Shown in pieces: positions 24,384-33,003 of a stretch of 64,000 nucleotides of DNA. Positions within the stretch are counted from its first letter, which is position 1. Each line of letters starts with the position of its first letter. The notes under the pieces are model-generated. The model did not search any database. It was not told the origin of the DNA and was given only the letters and a program-made list of their open reading frames with translations. The stretch comes from Flavobacterium phragmitis (GTDB lineage Bacteria; Bacteroidota; Bacteroidia; Flavobacteriales; Flavobacteriaceae), in assembly GCF_900112575.1 (NCBI RefSeq), contig NZ_FOMH01000005.1, forward strand, positions 356,306-420,305. Reading direction: 5' to 3'. A program made the position numbers and the translations under genes.

Positions 24384-27017
24384 ATGAAACTAAAACTACA
24401 TTTTCTTTTTCTCTTTACAGTATTAGGCTTACATGCCCAAAAACAAATACAGCCCTATAATTATTCTGTTACAGATCCAGATAATGATAAAACAGAAACG
24501 ATTATGATTTATGCAGCTGCCAGTTCAGTAAATAACTTAACATTTACATTAAAAAACGCTAAAGATGAGGTCTTGATTAACAACGACGATAAAGAAATAA
24601 GTTTCCAGGTGTTCCCTTTTACCGAAGTCTCTTTTGGAAAACATCTTACTGATGCAATTAATAGTATTAAACCGAAAGAGAATGATGCTGAAAATACCTA
24701 TGAAATTATAAAAAAGCGTATCACGAATTTAAGTGATAACCCCACCTCTCAAAAACAGAAAATTGCAGTTCAGGATGTCAGAAACATTTATCAATTTTTT
24801 AACGCATTAGTTATTACTGCTTTTGTGTATGATACAGAGCCTGTCGCAGGTGTTTTGAAGTATACATTAAACACTACAATTGCAAAAAAGAATATAGAAG
24901 GGCAAAATGCTGATTTATATTTTCTTAAGAGTGCAAAACATTTAAGAAAACATATTATTTATGATGCAGATGCAAATTGTAAGAAAGAACCATTTAAATT
25001 AATTGAAAAAGTATGTGAAGATCCTAAGTCTCTTCAATTATTTAAGGATTTTTATGAAAATACGAAAGGACCTAATACCTATAAAGCAAAAGTAAAGTTC
25101 AAACATTATGCAGAAAAAAAATTAAAAGAACTTTATAATGTTTATGAATTAGAAGGATTAATTAAGGGAGAAATATTTAGTGATTATGTATTAAATAAGA
25201 CACAATTAATCAAGTTAAATAAAGAACTTGATCTCCTTAAAGCATCAAAAACAGATATAGAAAATTTGATAAAAGCTCTTAAACAAACTTTAGAAAGTGA
25301 TGAATTAAAACTTAAGGAATTAAAGGAATTTAAAGATAATTTGATTCTTTCTAGATCTGAAGAAAAGGAAAATAGTACTTTAATTGCACAAATTGAGCAA
25401 AAAATCGATTTGTATAATAAAAATTTAAAAACAGAAGAAAGTAAAACAACTGATTCCATTAAAATAAATAAAATAAAACAAGAGTTGGCCTTATTAGAGG
25501 GTGATTTAGTTAGTTATAAACTAGAAAAAAAAAATATTGAAAATCGTATCAATACTTTGATAAATGATCAAAAAAGTAAAAGTTTAATTGATATTGCCAA
25601 ATTTGATAAAAATATTACCGAAAAAAAGAATGAAATAGCTTCTTTAAATCTAGTTAAAAGTAAAGAGGAAGAGAAAATAAAAGGACAAAATGCATTAATT
25701 AAGATAAAGCAGAATGAAATTGATTACTGCATTTCTTTAGAAAAAGATGAAATGAAAAAATTTCCTTTGTGGAATTTTGAGATAGAGTCTATTGAAGTAG
25801 ATATCAATGATGGTTTTATTGAACATATGACAGCATTAGGAAAAGTAAAGCTTCCGGTTATCGATGAAAGCCTTATTAGAAAGGTTTGTCAAATTCCAGA
25901 AGGAACTGAATCCACACTAAAAGAAATGCTAGAAAATTTCTATAATGAACGTATGGTGAAGGAAATTTTCAACAATATTATAGGTAAAGAATTAAAATTT
26001 GAAAATGAATTTCCAATAGGGTTTAGCTCAAAGTCAGATTTTGCAGATTTACATAAATATAACTTATACGCTTTTGAAGGGGCTGAAAAAATATTCTCTT
26101 TGCCTGTAACGAATGTTATAACACTATATGTTCAAAGACATCAAAATGACCGTTTAGACTTTAGTCCCAAAGATCAAGTGGTAAGTTTACCATCTGACGA
26201 TTTTGCCAGAAGCAATGCAGTTGAATTGAAAAAGGAAACCTCATCAAAAATATTAAGCCTTAATATCTATAGTGATTTTTTAGGCCTGAAGGAAGGAAAT
26301 CCGAATGGATTGCTACAATTTGAAGTTGAAAAAAATATTCCACTTTGGACAAAAAGAATGGTTTTGGGGGTTGGAAGAAGTTCTAATTTAGGTCTCGTTA
26401 ATTATATCAATTTTAATCTAACCTGGGCTAAAATAGGTGATGAAAACAGGCAATTACAGGTCAAATATGCAGATCGTTATGTGAATAATGAGTATCGTCC
26501 AGATAGATATGTCACTTTTTTAGACATGATTAAGTATGAAAACACTTCCGTAGGTGCTGACTTGAATATAGCTTCCTTCGATTTTCCATTACTCAAAGCA
26601 CGTATTGAGTTGAATGCGGGTATACATTATGGAAGAGTAAATGTAGTAGATACATTGGCAACCGATGTAACCAAGCGATTTGATAAAAACGTTAATTTGA
26701 TAAGAGCATATCCAGATTTTATTTTAAGAATTAGACCCGAAGAACGTTTTGGTGCTTATTTGAGATTCAGACCTTTTAAGACCATTGTACCTAATAATGA
26801 AGAGTTTTATACTGTAAGTTCAGAAAATGATTTTGTGAACGAGCAAAAGCTTACATCAAAATGGTTACATCGTTTTGAACTGGGGACTTACTATGCACCT
26901 TCGCCAAAAGGGGATAATAAGTTTTTCTTTAGGTATCGTTATACAAATACATCTGATTGGGAAACCAATGGATATGGTGAATTTCAAGTGGGGTATTTAG
27001 TGTATCTCAAGTTTTAA
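24384..27017 (+). CDS. Outer-membrane beta-barrel protein with long internal coiled coil
   Basis: This 877-aa protein has a Sec signal (MKLKLHFLFLFTVLGLHA). Residues ~20-260 form a mixed periplasmic domain. Residues ~265-460 are a long coiled coil rich in Lys, Glu, Leu and Ile (ELDLLKASKTDIENLIKALK, KINKIKQELALLEGDLVS). Residues ~460-620 form a second domain (WNFEIESIEVDINDGFIEHM). The last ~240 residues alternate polar and hydrophobic positions in beta-strands (FILRIRPEERFGAYLRFRPF, KFFFRYRYTNTS) and end in phenylalanine (LVYLKF), the signature of an outer-membrane barrel. The barrel-plus-coil layout is unusual. No known family was recognised. It presumably works with the lipoprotein encoded 4 nt upstream. 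Confidence 0.75.
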   Translation: MKLKLHFLFLFTVLGLHAQKQIQPYNYSVTDPDNDKTETIMIYAAASSVNNLTFTLKNAKDEVLINNDDKEISFQVFPFTEVSFGKHLTDAINSIKPKENDAENTYEIIKKRITNLSDNPTSQKQKIAVQDVRNIYQFFNALVITAFVYDTEPVAGVLKYTLNTTIAKKNIEGQNADLYFLKSAKHLRKHIIYDADANCKKEPFKLIEKVCEDPKSLQLFKDFYENTKGPNTYKAKVKFKHYAEKKLKELYNVYELEGLIKGEIFSDYVLNKTQLIKLNKELDLLKASKTDIENLIKALKQTLESDELKLKELKEFKDNLILSRSEEKENSTLIAQIEQKIDLYNKNLKTEESKTTDSIKINKIKQELALLEGDLVSYKLEKKNIENRINTLINDQKSKSLIDIAKFDKNITEKKNEIASLNLVKSKEEEKIKGQNALIKIKQNEIDYCISLEKDEMKKFPLWNFEIESIEVDINDGFIEHMTALGKVKLPVIDESLIRKVCQIPEGTESTLKEMLENFYNERMVKEIFNNIIGKELKFENEFPIGFSSKSDFADLHKYNLYAFEGAEKIFSLPVTNVITLYVQRHQNDRLDFSPKDQVVSLPSDDFARSNAVELKKETSSKILSLNIYSDFLGLKEGNPNGLLQFEVEKNIPLWTKRMVLGVGRSSNLGLVNYINFNLTWAKIGDENRQLQVKYADRYVNNEYRPDRYVTFLDMIKYENTSVGADLNIASFDFPLLKARIELNAGIHYGRVNVVDTLATDVTKRFDKNVNLIRAYPDFILRIRPEERFGAYLRFRPFKTIVPNNEEFYTVSSENDFVNEQKLTSKWLHRFELGTYYAPSPKGDNKFFFRYRYTNTSDWETNGYGEFQVGYLVYLKF

Positions 27018-27068
27018 TAGATTGTCTTTAGAACATTTTAAATCTTTTGATCCGGTTCTTATCTAGAC

Positions 27069-27325
27069 TTTCAAACAGGCTGATTGTTTTTTTTAACCAT
27101 AGCATCGCTCCCGAAGATAGGACTAAAATACTAAGACAAGTAAACTGCATTTTAGCTCTCGGCGTAATGCGACAACACGAAACCCTCTAAATTGGACTAA
27201 CTAATTTTGAAGACAATTATTATTGGCTCAATGAATTGGCGGAGATTTTGAATCCTTATTTGAGTAGGGAGTAGAGTTTGTGAAATGGAAAAACCTCGAT
27301 CTTAAAAAAATCGAGGTTTTTTGTT
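27069..27325 (+). pseudogene. Longer degenerate copy (C) of the 77-aa gene
   Basis: From 27077 the sequence follows the intact gene (AGGCTGATTGTTTTTTTTAA, then CCCGAAGATAGGACTAAAAT) and continues to the C-terminal block with LNELAEILNPYL. The frame is broken by stops (for example ACCCTCTAAATT). The standard terminator follows at 27290-27323, and then the same ~45 bp that follows copy B. Confidence 0.75.
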
Positions 27326-27419
27326 TTTAGAAATCTATGTATTCCTTACTTTGCGGACACGGATTGCAAATCTGCGTTATCGTTGTGGAGATATATCTAC
27401 GCGATTGGGATAAGTCCAC

Positions 27420-27555
27420 TTTGTCATTTCGACCGAAGGTAGAAATCACACGCGTATATCGACAAAGATTGGTGACATACTTTGCGGAGTTTCTATTGTG
27501 ATTTACTTCGTCTGTTCGCTATCGCTCGAGTCTCCTTACGTCGAAATGACAAACT
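27420..27555 (+). repeat. Palindromic repeat family B, copy 3
   Basis: Nearly identical to 22812-22948, including the extra segment TTCGTCTGTTCGCTATCGCT. It begins the right-hand member of the ~345-bp direct repeat pair that brackets the 23.6-27.0 kb cassette. Confidence 0.9.
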
Positions 27556-27569
27556 GCGCCTTATACTGT

Positions 27570-27765
27570 GAACTCAAGTAAATTGCATTTTAGCTCTCGG
27601 CGTAATGCGACAACACGAAACCCTCCAAATTGGACTAACCAATTTTGAAGACAATTATTATTGGCTCAATGAATTGGCGGAGATTTTGAATCCTTATTTG
27701 AGTAGGGAGTAGAGTTTGTAAAATGAAAAAACCTCGATTTTTTTAAGATCGAGGTTTTTTGTTTA
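27570..27765 (+). pseudogene. Truncated copy (D) of the 77-aa gene, with bidirectional terminator
   Basis: C-terminal fragment like copy B (ATGCGACAACACGAAACCCT, then WLNELAEILNPYL), stop near 27709. The hairpin ACCTCGAT..ATCGAGGT at 27726-27761 has T runs on both strands, so it can also end the minus-strand gajB transcript whose stop is 11 nt away. Confidence 0.75.
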
Positions 27766-27775
27766 GAATAAAAAC

Positions 27776-29605
27776 TTACTTATTGAAAATTTTTAAGAAT
27801 CTAGAAATTGATCTCATTTTTGCATCTCCCCAAGGCATAATTCTTATTGAAGGATATGAAATAAATAAGAACCTTTTAGCACGAGTGAATGCGACATATA
27901 AATTGTTTTTTTCTTGTAATAAATCTTCTTCACCATTCTGTATTGCTAAATAATAAGGAAATGTTCCATCATCTAAGCCTATTAAAAAGACAATTTCAGA
28001 TTCTTGTCCTTTCATTGTATGGACTGTGCTTAAACAAATGCCTTCTTGTTTCGAGTCTTTTTTTAAAATACCTAATGAGATTGTATTTTTAAATCCTATA
28101 AGATTAGGCTTTATATTATTGTATGAATATTCTATCCATAAATTTTTGAGTTCTTCTACTTCGTTATATATTTCGAGTTTCTCATCATCGCTAAAAAAAG
28201 TAAAATCTTTTATTTCTTCTATAACTTTATTTAATGATTTTTTAAAATTATCTTCATTAAGATTTTGAATTATCTTTTGAATTACTAAAAAGTATGGATA
28301 TTTGGATTTTGTTATTAATACTTCATCTTCAAAATCTTCAATTTTTAATAATTTTTTTAATCTTTTTGCATGCAATTTATCTGATGGATTAATTTTTATT
28401 CTAAAATAATTATCAAATAATTTCATAAAAGTAGTCTGAAATTTAATTCCAATGTTTCCAGATTTAAAATAGTATGGAATATTGTTTTTCTGTAGTTCGT
28501 CTTCAATGTACTTAAAAACAAATTTATTACGACCTAAAATTGCTATTGAATTATAATCAATTAAACCTTCAATATCATTGTGTTCTTTTAAATTAATGAG
28601 ATTTTTAATATTTTCTACAACAAAATTCCCTTCATCTTTTTCATTTTTAGCTTTATAAATTTCGAATTTACCTTCAATTACGTAGTTTACCGCTTCTACT
28701 TTAAGATTCATTAATTTATTCGCTGCATCGATAACTTTTTTCGAGCATCTATAATTTTCTTCTAAATTAATTTTCTTTGCGTTAAAATCTTCAATAAAAA
28801 ATGTTCTCATGTATTTTGGAGTTGATCCATTAAAGCCATATATAGATTGATTGGGATCTCCAACTATCATTACATTTTTAATTTGATTTCCACAAAGAGA
28901 TTTTAGTAAATAATATTGTGCTTTATTTAAATCTTGTCCCTCATCTATAAAAATATGATTATAGGATTTAGAATATAAATTTTGAACAGCTTCATTGTTT
29001 GCAAAAAGTTTATAAACTAAAAGTATTAGATCATCAAAATCTACTGCATTATTTGATTTTAAAATATCTTGATATTCATTATATAGGAATAGAAAATGTT
29101 CATCACCTTCATCTGTAATCAAATCCTCTGGTTCTGCTAGTTCACGTTTAACTGAAGAAATAAATGATAAGACTTTTGATTTATAAATTGGTTTTTCTTT
29201 TGAATCTAAATTATTGTAGAATTCTGTAAAAGCTGGAATTGATTTAAGCGCTTCTTCTACAATTTCTATTCTGTCATTTTCATCTTCAAATATTTGAGGC
29301 ATTCTAGGAAAACCTAATAATTTAAATCTTGCTTCTAAAATTGTTTGACAAAATGAATGAAAAGTTCCAATAAAAATATTTTTGTTTTTATGTTTATCTA
29401 AATCTATTCTTTCTTTTAATTCTTCGCTTGCTTTATTTGTAAATGTAATTGCTAAAATTTTAGATGAATTATTTTCTAAAAGTTTTTTTACTCTTTCAGT
29501 CAGTACTCTCGTCTTTCCACTTCCAGCACTAGCTTCAATTAAAAAAGATCCTGTATTTAAATCTACAATTTCTGATTGCTTTTGTGATAAATTAATTTTA
29601 TTCAT
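27776..29605 (-). CDS. gajB: Gabija-type UvrD-like helicase (GajB)
   Basis: This 609-aa superfamily 1 helicase is the second gene of a two-gene defence unit. In order: Q-motif NLSQKQSEIV, Walker A ASAGSGKT (residues 25-32), motif Ia ITFTNKASEEL, motif II FIDEGQDL, motif III VGDPNQSIYGFNG, motif IV LEENYRCSKKVI, motif V STVHTMKGQE and motif VI LYVAFTRAKR. All motifs expected of UvrD/Rep are present. GajA sits 2 nt upstream; in Gabija, GajB is described as a partner that senses or unwinds DNA for the GajA nuclease. It is somewhat longer than the ~500-aa B. cereus GajB. AT content is high, as in other imported defence genes. Confidence 0.88.
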   Translation of the reverse strand: MNKINLSQKQSEIVDLNTGSFLIEASAGSGKTRVLTERVKKLLENNSSKILAITFTNKASEELKERIDLDKHKNKNIFIGTFHSFCQTILEARFKLLGFPRMPQIFEDENDRIEIVEEALKSIPAFTEFYNNLDSKEKPIYKSKVLSFISSVKRELAEPEDLITDEGDEHFLFLYNEYQDILKSNNAVDFDDLILLVYKLFANNEAVQNLYSKSYNHIFIDEGQDLNKAQYYLLKSLCGNQIKNVMIVGDPNQSIYGFNGSTPKYMRTFFIEDFNAKKINLEENYRCSKKVIDAANKLMNLKVEAVNYVIEGKFEIYKAKNEKDEGNFVVENIKNLINLKEHNDIEGLIDYNSIAILGRNKFVFKYIEDELQKNNIPYYFKSGNIGIKFQTTFMKLFDNYFRIKINPSDKLHAKRLKKLLKIEDFEDEVLITKSKYPYFLVIQKIIQNLNEDNFKKSLNKVIEEIKDFTFFSDDEKLEIYNEVEELKNLWIEYSYNNIKPNLIGFKNTISLGILKKDSKQEGICLSTVHTMKGQESEIVFLIGLDDGTFPYYLAIQNGEEDLLQEKNNLYVAFTRAKRFLFISYPSIRIMPWGDAKMRSISRFLKIFNK

Positions 29606-29607
29606 TT

Positions 29608-31332
29608 TTATAGATTTAAAATATTAGAAATTTTATCAAATAGTTCTATGATTTTTGGTGGCAGTGGTTTTTGAGATGTTAATAATTCTTCTGCAATTAA
29701 AGGAGCAAATTGAGTTTTCATTTTGGTTATAATTTCGTAGTAATCAGAATCAGGTATTTTATTTAATTCTATTTGTTTAGCTGCTCTATGTCGATCATTA
29801 GCGCACTTTTCCAATTCCATTTTGTAATAAGCACTTTTAACTTCGTCAATATATCCTTGATCACATAATTCTTTTTCAAAATCATTATTAGGACTTACAA
29901 AAACTACTTTTGAGGAATCATTTTTTTGAGATTTAGATATTTGTCTAAGTACATCTTCGTTTACATTTTGTTCATTATCACTAAAAATTAGATATTCAAT
30001 ATTAAATGATTCACAAAATCTAATAAATGGTAAATACTTAGTAAATCCGCCAACACCTATAAAATTAATACCTAGGTTAATAAAATCAATACCAAAATGT
30101 TTTTTTATTAATAATGGAAGAACTTGCTCTTCAGTTTCCCCTTCAAAAAGAACAACTAATTTGGAAAAATACATTTCTCCACGTGTATTAATTACTTGTC
30201 TACATATTTGTCGAATTTCTTCAGGATCAAATCCTGGTAAAAGTTTTCCAATACTTACAAAATCTAGGCTTTTAGAAATTGAAACTATCTCTTCAAGTTT
30301 TGCATTTGATGCAATGTAATTTGAATGTGTAGAAATAATTTTTTGTCCAACTATTTCATTAATTTGTGAATATATTTTCTTTTGTGCGTTCGGATGTAAA
30401 TGGGATTCAGGTTCTTCAATAGCCAAAATTGGAAAATATGGTCTTTCATTATCATCATAAATTTTAGAGTTAAGATTTAAAAATGATTTTAAAACTAAAA
30501 GAGACGACCAGCTTCGAGTTCCCATTCCATGATAATCCATTGAAAATTCAGAATAATTTATTCTAATACCTTTATTTAAATCTCTTATTTTTTTAGTAAA
30601 CGGTGTTAATTGTACAGAATTATTAGGATTGTCCATTGCAGTGTCAAGTTCTTCTAATGTGCTTTGCAATTCTGTTAACACTTCCGAACTTTGAATTGTG
30701 GTAGAATTCAATTGTGATATAAGTGTTTCTATTTTTGCTTTATCAGATTCTGAGAATTCAAGAGAAGAAAGTATTCTGCCAAGATAAGAAGATTTCGATT
30801 TTATATCTTCTAAGATATCTCGATTCGCTTCAAGATAAAAAAAAGGAATTTCTTCAAAGTAGTAATTTTGTTCATTATCATATTCGATATCATACCAATA
30901 ATTACCATCTTCATCTTCAAATTCTTCCCATTCGTCAATATAAAATTGTTGTTTTTTAAAAGTTTTATTATATTCTTTTATTAGAGTTCTAAATGCTAAT
31001 ATTTGTTCTCCTGTTGACAAAATTCCAATTCTCTCAGCTTTAAAAACATCACTCCACTCTTCAGAAAATTCATCTATTATACTATTTTCTTCGTCAATTG
31101 GAACAAATAATAAATCAATAATTATGCTATCATCGATATGGTCTTCATAGTAAAAAAAATCATCATTTGTAATGAAATGAGAGTTTGTTAAAACAACTTG
31201 CAATGCTTTAAGAAGAGTAGTTTTTCCAGCATTATTTGTTCCAACGAGTACTGTTGTATTTTGGAAATCTACTTCTATATTTTTAAAGCCTCTGAATCCT
31301 TTTATTCGAATCGTTTTTAGTCTTATGCCCAT
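29608..31332 (-). CDS. gajA: Gabija-type OLD-family ATPase/TOPRIM nuclease (GajA)
   Basis: This 574-aa protein is close to the described 578-aa GajA. The ATPase half has Walker A GTNNAGKT (residues 31-38), a signature region DYHGMGTRSWSSLLV (266-280) and Walker B ILAIEEPESHLHP (302-314). The ABC-type core is split by a long acidic insertion (about 75-240). The TOPRIM half has LFEGETEEQVL with E398, IFSDNEQN with D452 and FEKEL near 485-489. This is the class 2 OLD arrangement, and its neighbour is a UvrD-like helicase, which defines Gabija. Known GajA cuts phage DNA when nucleotide levels drop. A possible -7 element (TATTTTTG on the minus strand, 31442-31449) lies 110 bp upstream. Confidence 0.9.
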   Translation of the reverse strand: MGIRLKTIRIKGFRGFKNIEVDFQNTTVLVGTNNAGKTTLLKALQVVLTNSHFITNDDFFYYEDHIDDSIIIDLLFVPIDEENSIIDEFSEEWSDVFKAERIGILSTGEQILAFRTLIKEYNKTFKKQQFYIDEWEEFEDEDGNYWYDIEYDNEQNYYFEEIPFFYLEANRDILEDIKSKSSYLGRILSSLEFSESDKAKIETLISQLNSTTIQSSEVLTELQSTLEELDTAMDNPNNSVQLTPFTKKIRDLNKGIRINYSEFSMDYHGMGTRSWSSLLVLKSFLNLNSKIYDDNERPYFPILAIEEPESHLHPNAQKKIYSQINEIVGQKIISTHSNYIASNAKLEEIVSISKSLDFVSIGKLLPGFDPEEIRQICRQVINTRGEMYFSKLVVLFEGETEEQVLPLLIKKHFGIDFINLGINFIGVGGFTKYLPFIRFCESFNIEYLIFSDNEQNVNEDVLRQISKSQKNDSSKVVFVSPNNDFEKELCDQGYIDEVKSAYYKMELEKCANDRHRAAKQIELNKIPDSDYYEIITKMKTQFAPLIAEELLTSQKPLPPKIIELFDKISNILNL

Positions 31333-31604
31333 TTCTTTTTGATTTGATTGATTTTTTAGTTTTCAGTTGTTTAAATAACTTTTCTATAAACGACTATCTA
31401 ATATTTAATTTTGATTTATAACAATCAATAATTATTTGATTCAAAAATATACAATTTTAACTACAATCATTTACGGATTTCAGTAATTTCAACATCTTCA
31501 AACTAAAAAATCACACGTATTTTTTACAAACTAAAACATTTAGAAGCTTGAGAATCTGTATTAATTGATTTTGCAAATGAATAAAAAAATCAAAAAAAAA
31601 CAGC
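31333..31604. other. AT-rich gap upstream of gajA
   Basis: No gene seen. CAAAAATA at 31442-31449 gives TATTTTTG on the minus strand, which fits TAnnTTTG, and is the best promoter candidate for gajA. No clear -33 element accompanies it. Confidence 0.4.
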
Positions 31605-31705
31605 CCTCAAATTAATGAGAGCTGTTTAGGCAAATTTAAAAATTTGCATTCCTAAGAATGCGTACAGTTTTTGGTAATCACTAAAATGAAGACAAACGCA
31701 GGTTA
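31605..31705 (-). repeat. Structured repeat element E, copy 2 (terminator region of the third RND operon)
   Basis: On the minus strand the conserved block overlaps the last codon of the adaptor gene (CGAATAACCTGCGTTT). It is followed by the stems GCATTC..GAATGC (31649-31664), GCAAATTT..AAATTTGC and AACAGCTCTC..GAGGGCTGTT, then a run of T. It therefore ends the operon as well as repeating the 19248-19402 element. Confidence 0.65.
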
Positions 31706-32791
31706 TTCGTTTATGATATCGCCTTCCTTAGTTTCTTCGCTGGCAATTTTAACCAATTTGTCTTTTGGGGTTAAGTCGCCAAATATTTCGATTTTATCGT
31801 CGATTTCTCTTCCTTTTTTAATGTCTACTCGGGTTGCTTTTTTGTTTACCACTTTAATCACAAACAAACCTTCTGCAGAACTCACCACTGCCGATTTTGG
31901 TACTACAAACGTGCTGTCTTTCGCGTTAAGTGGTAATAAAACTTCGGCAACCATTCCTGGCAATAAGTTTCCTTTGGTGTTGTAAACGTCCATTTCGACT
32001 CTTTCAGAACGCAGTTTTAAATCTAATGCGCCAGACATTCTGGTAATTTTAGCTTTGAAATTATCAGGAAGCGATTTTACATTAAAAGTCATTTCGTCGC
32101 CTGGATGTAAATAACCAGTATACAATTCTGGAACCGAAACCGCCAGACGCAATTTGCTTTGCTCCTGAATCGTTAACAATGGCAAATCAGATCCTTTTCC
32201 TGCCGGGCCAACAAATGTTCCTAAATTCACATTTCTAGCTGCTACAACGCCGTCAAAAGGAGCACGGATTTCAAGATAACCTCTCATAATTGAGATTTCT
32301 TTGTGTGCTGCAATTGCTGCCTGATATTGTGCGTAATTAGAGTTCTTTTTGCCGCTTGCCATTTCTAAGTCGTTTTTAGAAATTGTTCCTTCAACCTTGC
32401 TCGTTTCGTACAAACGGTTGTACGTGCTTTTGCTGGTGGCATAAATCGCTTCCATCGATTTTAATCTCGATTCGGCTGCCGCCAATTGCGAACTGATTTC
32501 CGGTGCTTCCAAAACAATTAAAAGCTGTCCTTTTTTTACTTTGGAACCAATATCAACTTTTAAAGTTTTGACGAAACTGCTCACTTTTGCGTATAAATCC
32601 ACTTGCTGGAAACCTGTTAATTCGGCTGGTAAACGCAGTTCCGTCGTTAGTTTTTCTTTTTCTAAAAGGAATGTCTCAACCTTTGGCTGAATTTCCGGTG
32701 CAGTCACTTCTTCTTTTTTAGAATTACAGCTGTTTAGGAAAAATAATGCTGCTACAAACAGCGGGCTATATTTTATAATTTTAGTGTTCAT
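31703..32791 (-). CDS. RND efflux periplasmic adaptor lipoprotein (third pump)
   Basis: This is a 362-aa membrane-fusion protein. The lipoprotein signal reads MNTKIIKYSPLFVAALFFLN with the lipobox cysteine at residue 22 (NSCNSKKEE). The lipoyl halves are VDIGSKVKKGQLLIVLEAPE and IRAPFDGVVAARNVNLGTFV, around a hairpin (about residues 100-155). The beta-barrel reads YTGYLHPGDEMTFNVKSLPD and the C-terminal domain VVPKSAVVSSAEGLFVI. It is the last gene of an outer-membrane factor, pump, adaptor operon, separated from the pump by 212 bp that hold a family A palindrome. That placement could weaken or buffer its expression relative to the pump. Confidence 0.9.
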   Translation of the reverse strand: MNTKIIKYSPLFVAALFFLNSCNSKKEEVTAPEIQPKVETFLLEKEKLTTELRLPAELTGFQQVDLYAKVSSFVKTLKVDIGSKVKKGQLLIVLEAPEISSQLAAAESRLKSMEAIYATSKSTYNRLYETSKVEGTISKNDLEMASGKKNSNYAQYQAAIAAHKEISIMRGYLEIRAPFDGVVAARNVNLGTFVGPAGKGSDLPLLTIQEQSKLRLAVSVPELYTGYLHPGDEMTFNVKSLPDNFKAKITRMSGALDLKLRSERVEMDVYNTKGNLLPGMVAEVLLPLNAKDSTFVVPKSAVVSSAEGLFVIKVVNKKATRVDIKKGREIDDKIEIFGDLTPKDKLVKIASEETKEGDIINE

Positions 32792-32842
32792 TTTTTGGTT
32801 TTATATAATGAATATGTTTTAATCCGTTGCGTGTATTTTTTT

Positions 32843-32986
32843 TAAACACATAGAAACATAGTTTTTCTTTGTGTATAGAAGGCGTTTCACTTTTTTTAAA
32901 ATAAACATAGCTATGTGTTAAAACTTGTTTTTTCTTTTACCTTTTTTCATTTGGAACTAAAATCTATTGTTTCTATGTGTTAAAAA
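32843..32986. repeat. Dispersed palindrome family A, copy 2
   Basis: Ends AACACATAGAAACATAG and TTGTTTCTATGTGTTA are inverted; the interior has AGAAGGCGTTTCACTT in the same orientation as copy 1. It sits within the efflux operon between pump and adaptor genes. Confidence 0.85.
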
Positions 32987-33003
32987 ATAATTACCCAAAT
33001 AGG

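Noticed and set aside
29382..31332. Phage-encoded OLD nuclease or RecB-type repair pair rather than Gabija
   Set aside because: No phage genes nearby, and the OLD-TOPRIM plus UvrD pair at 2-nt spacing with near-canonical GajA length fits Gabija best.
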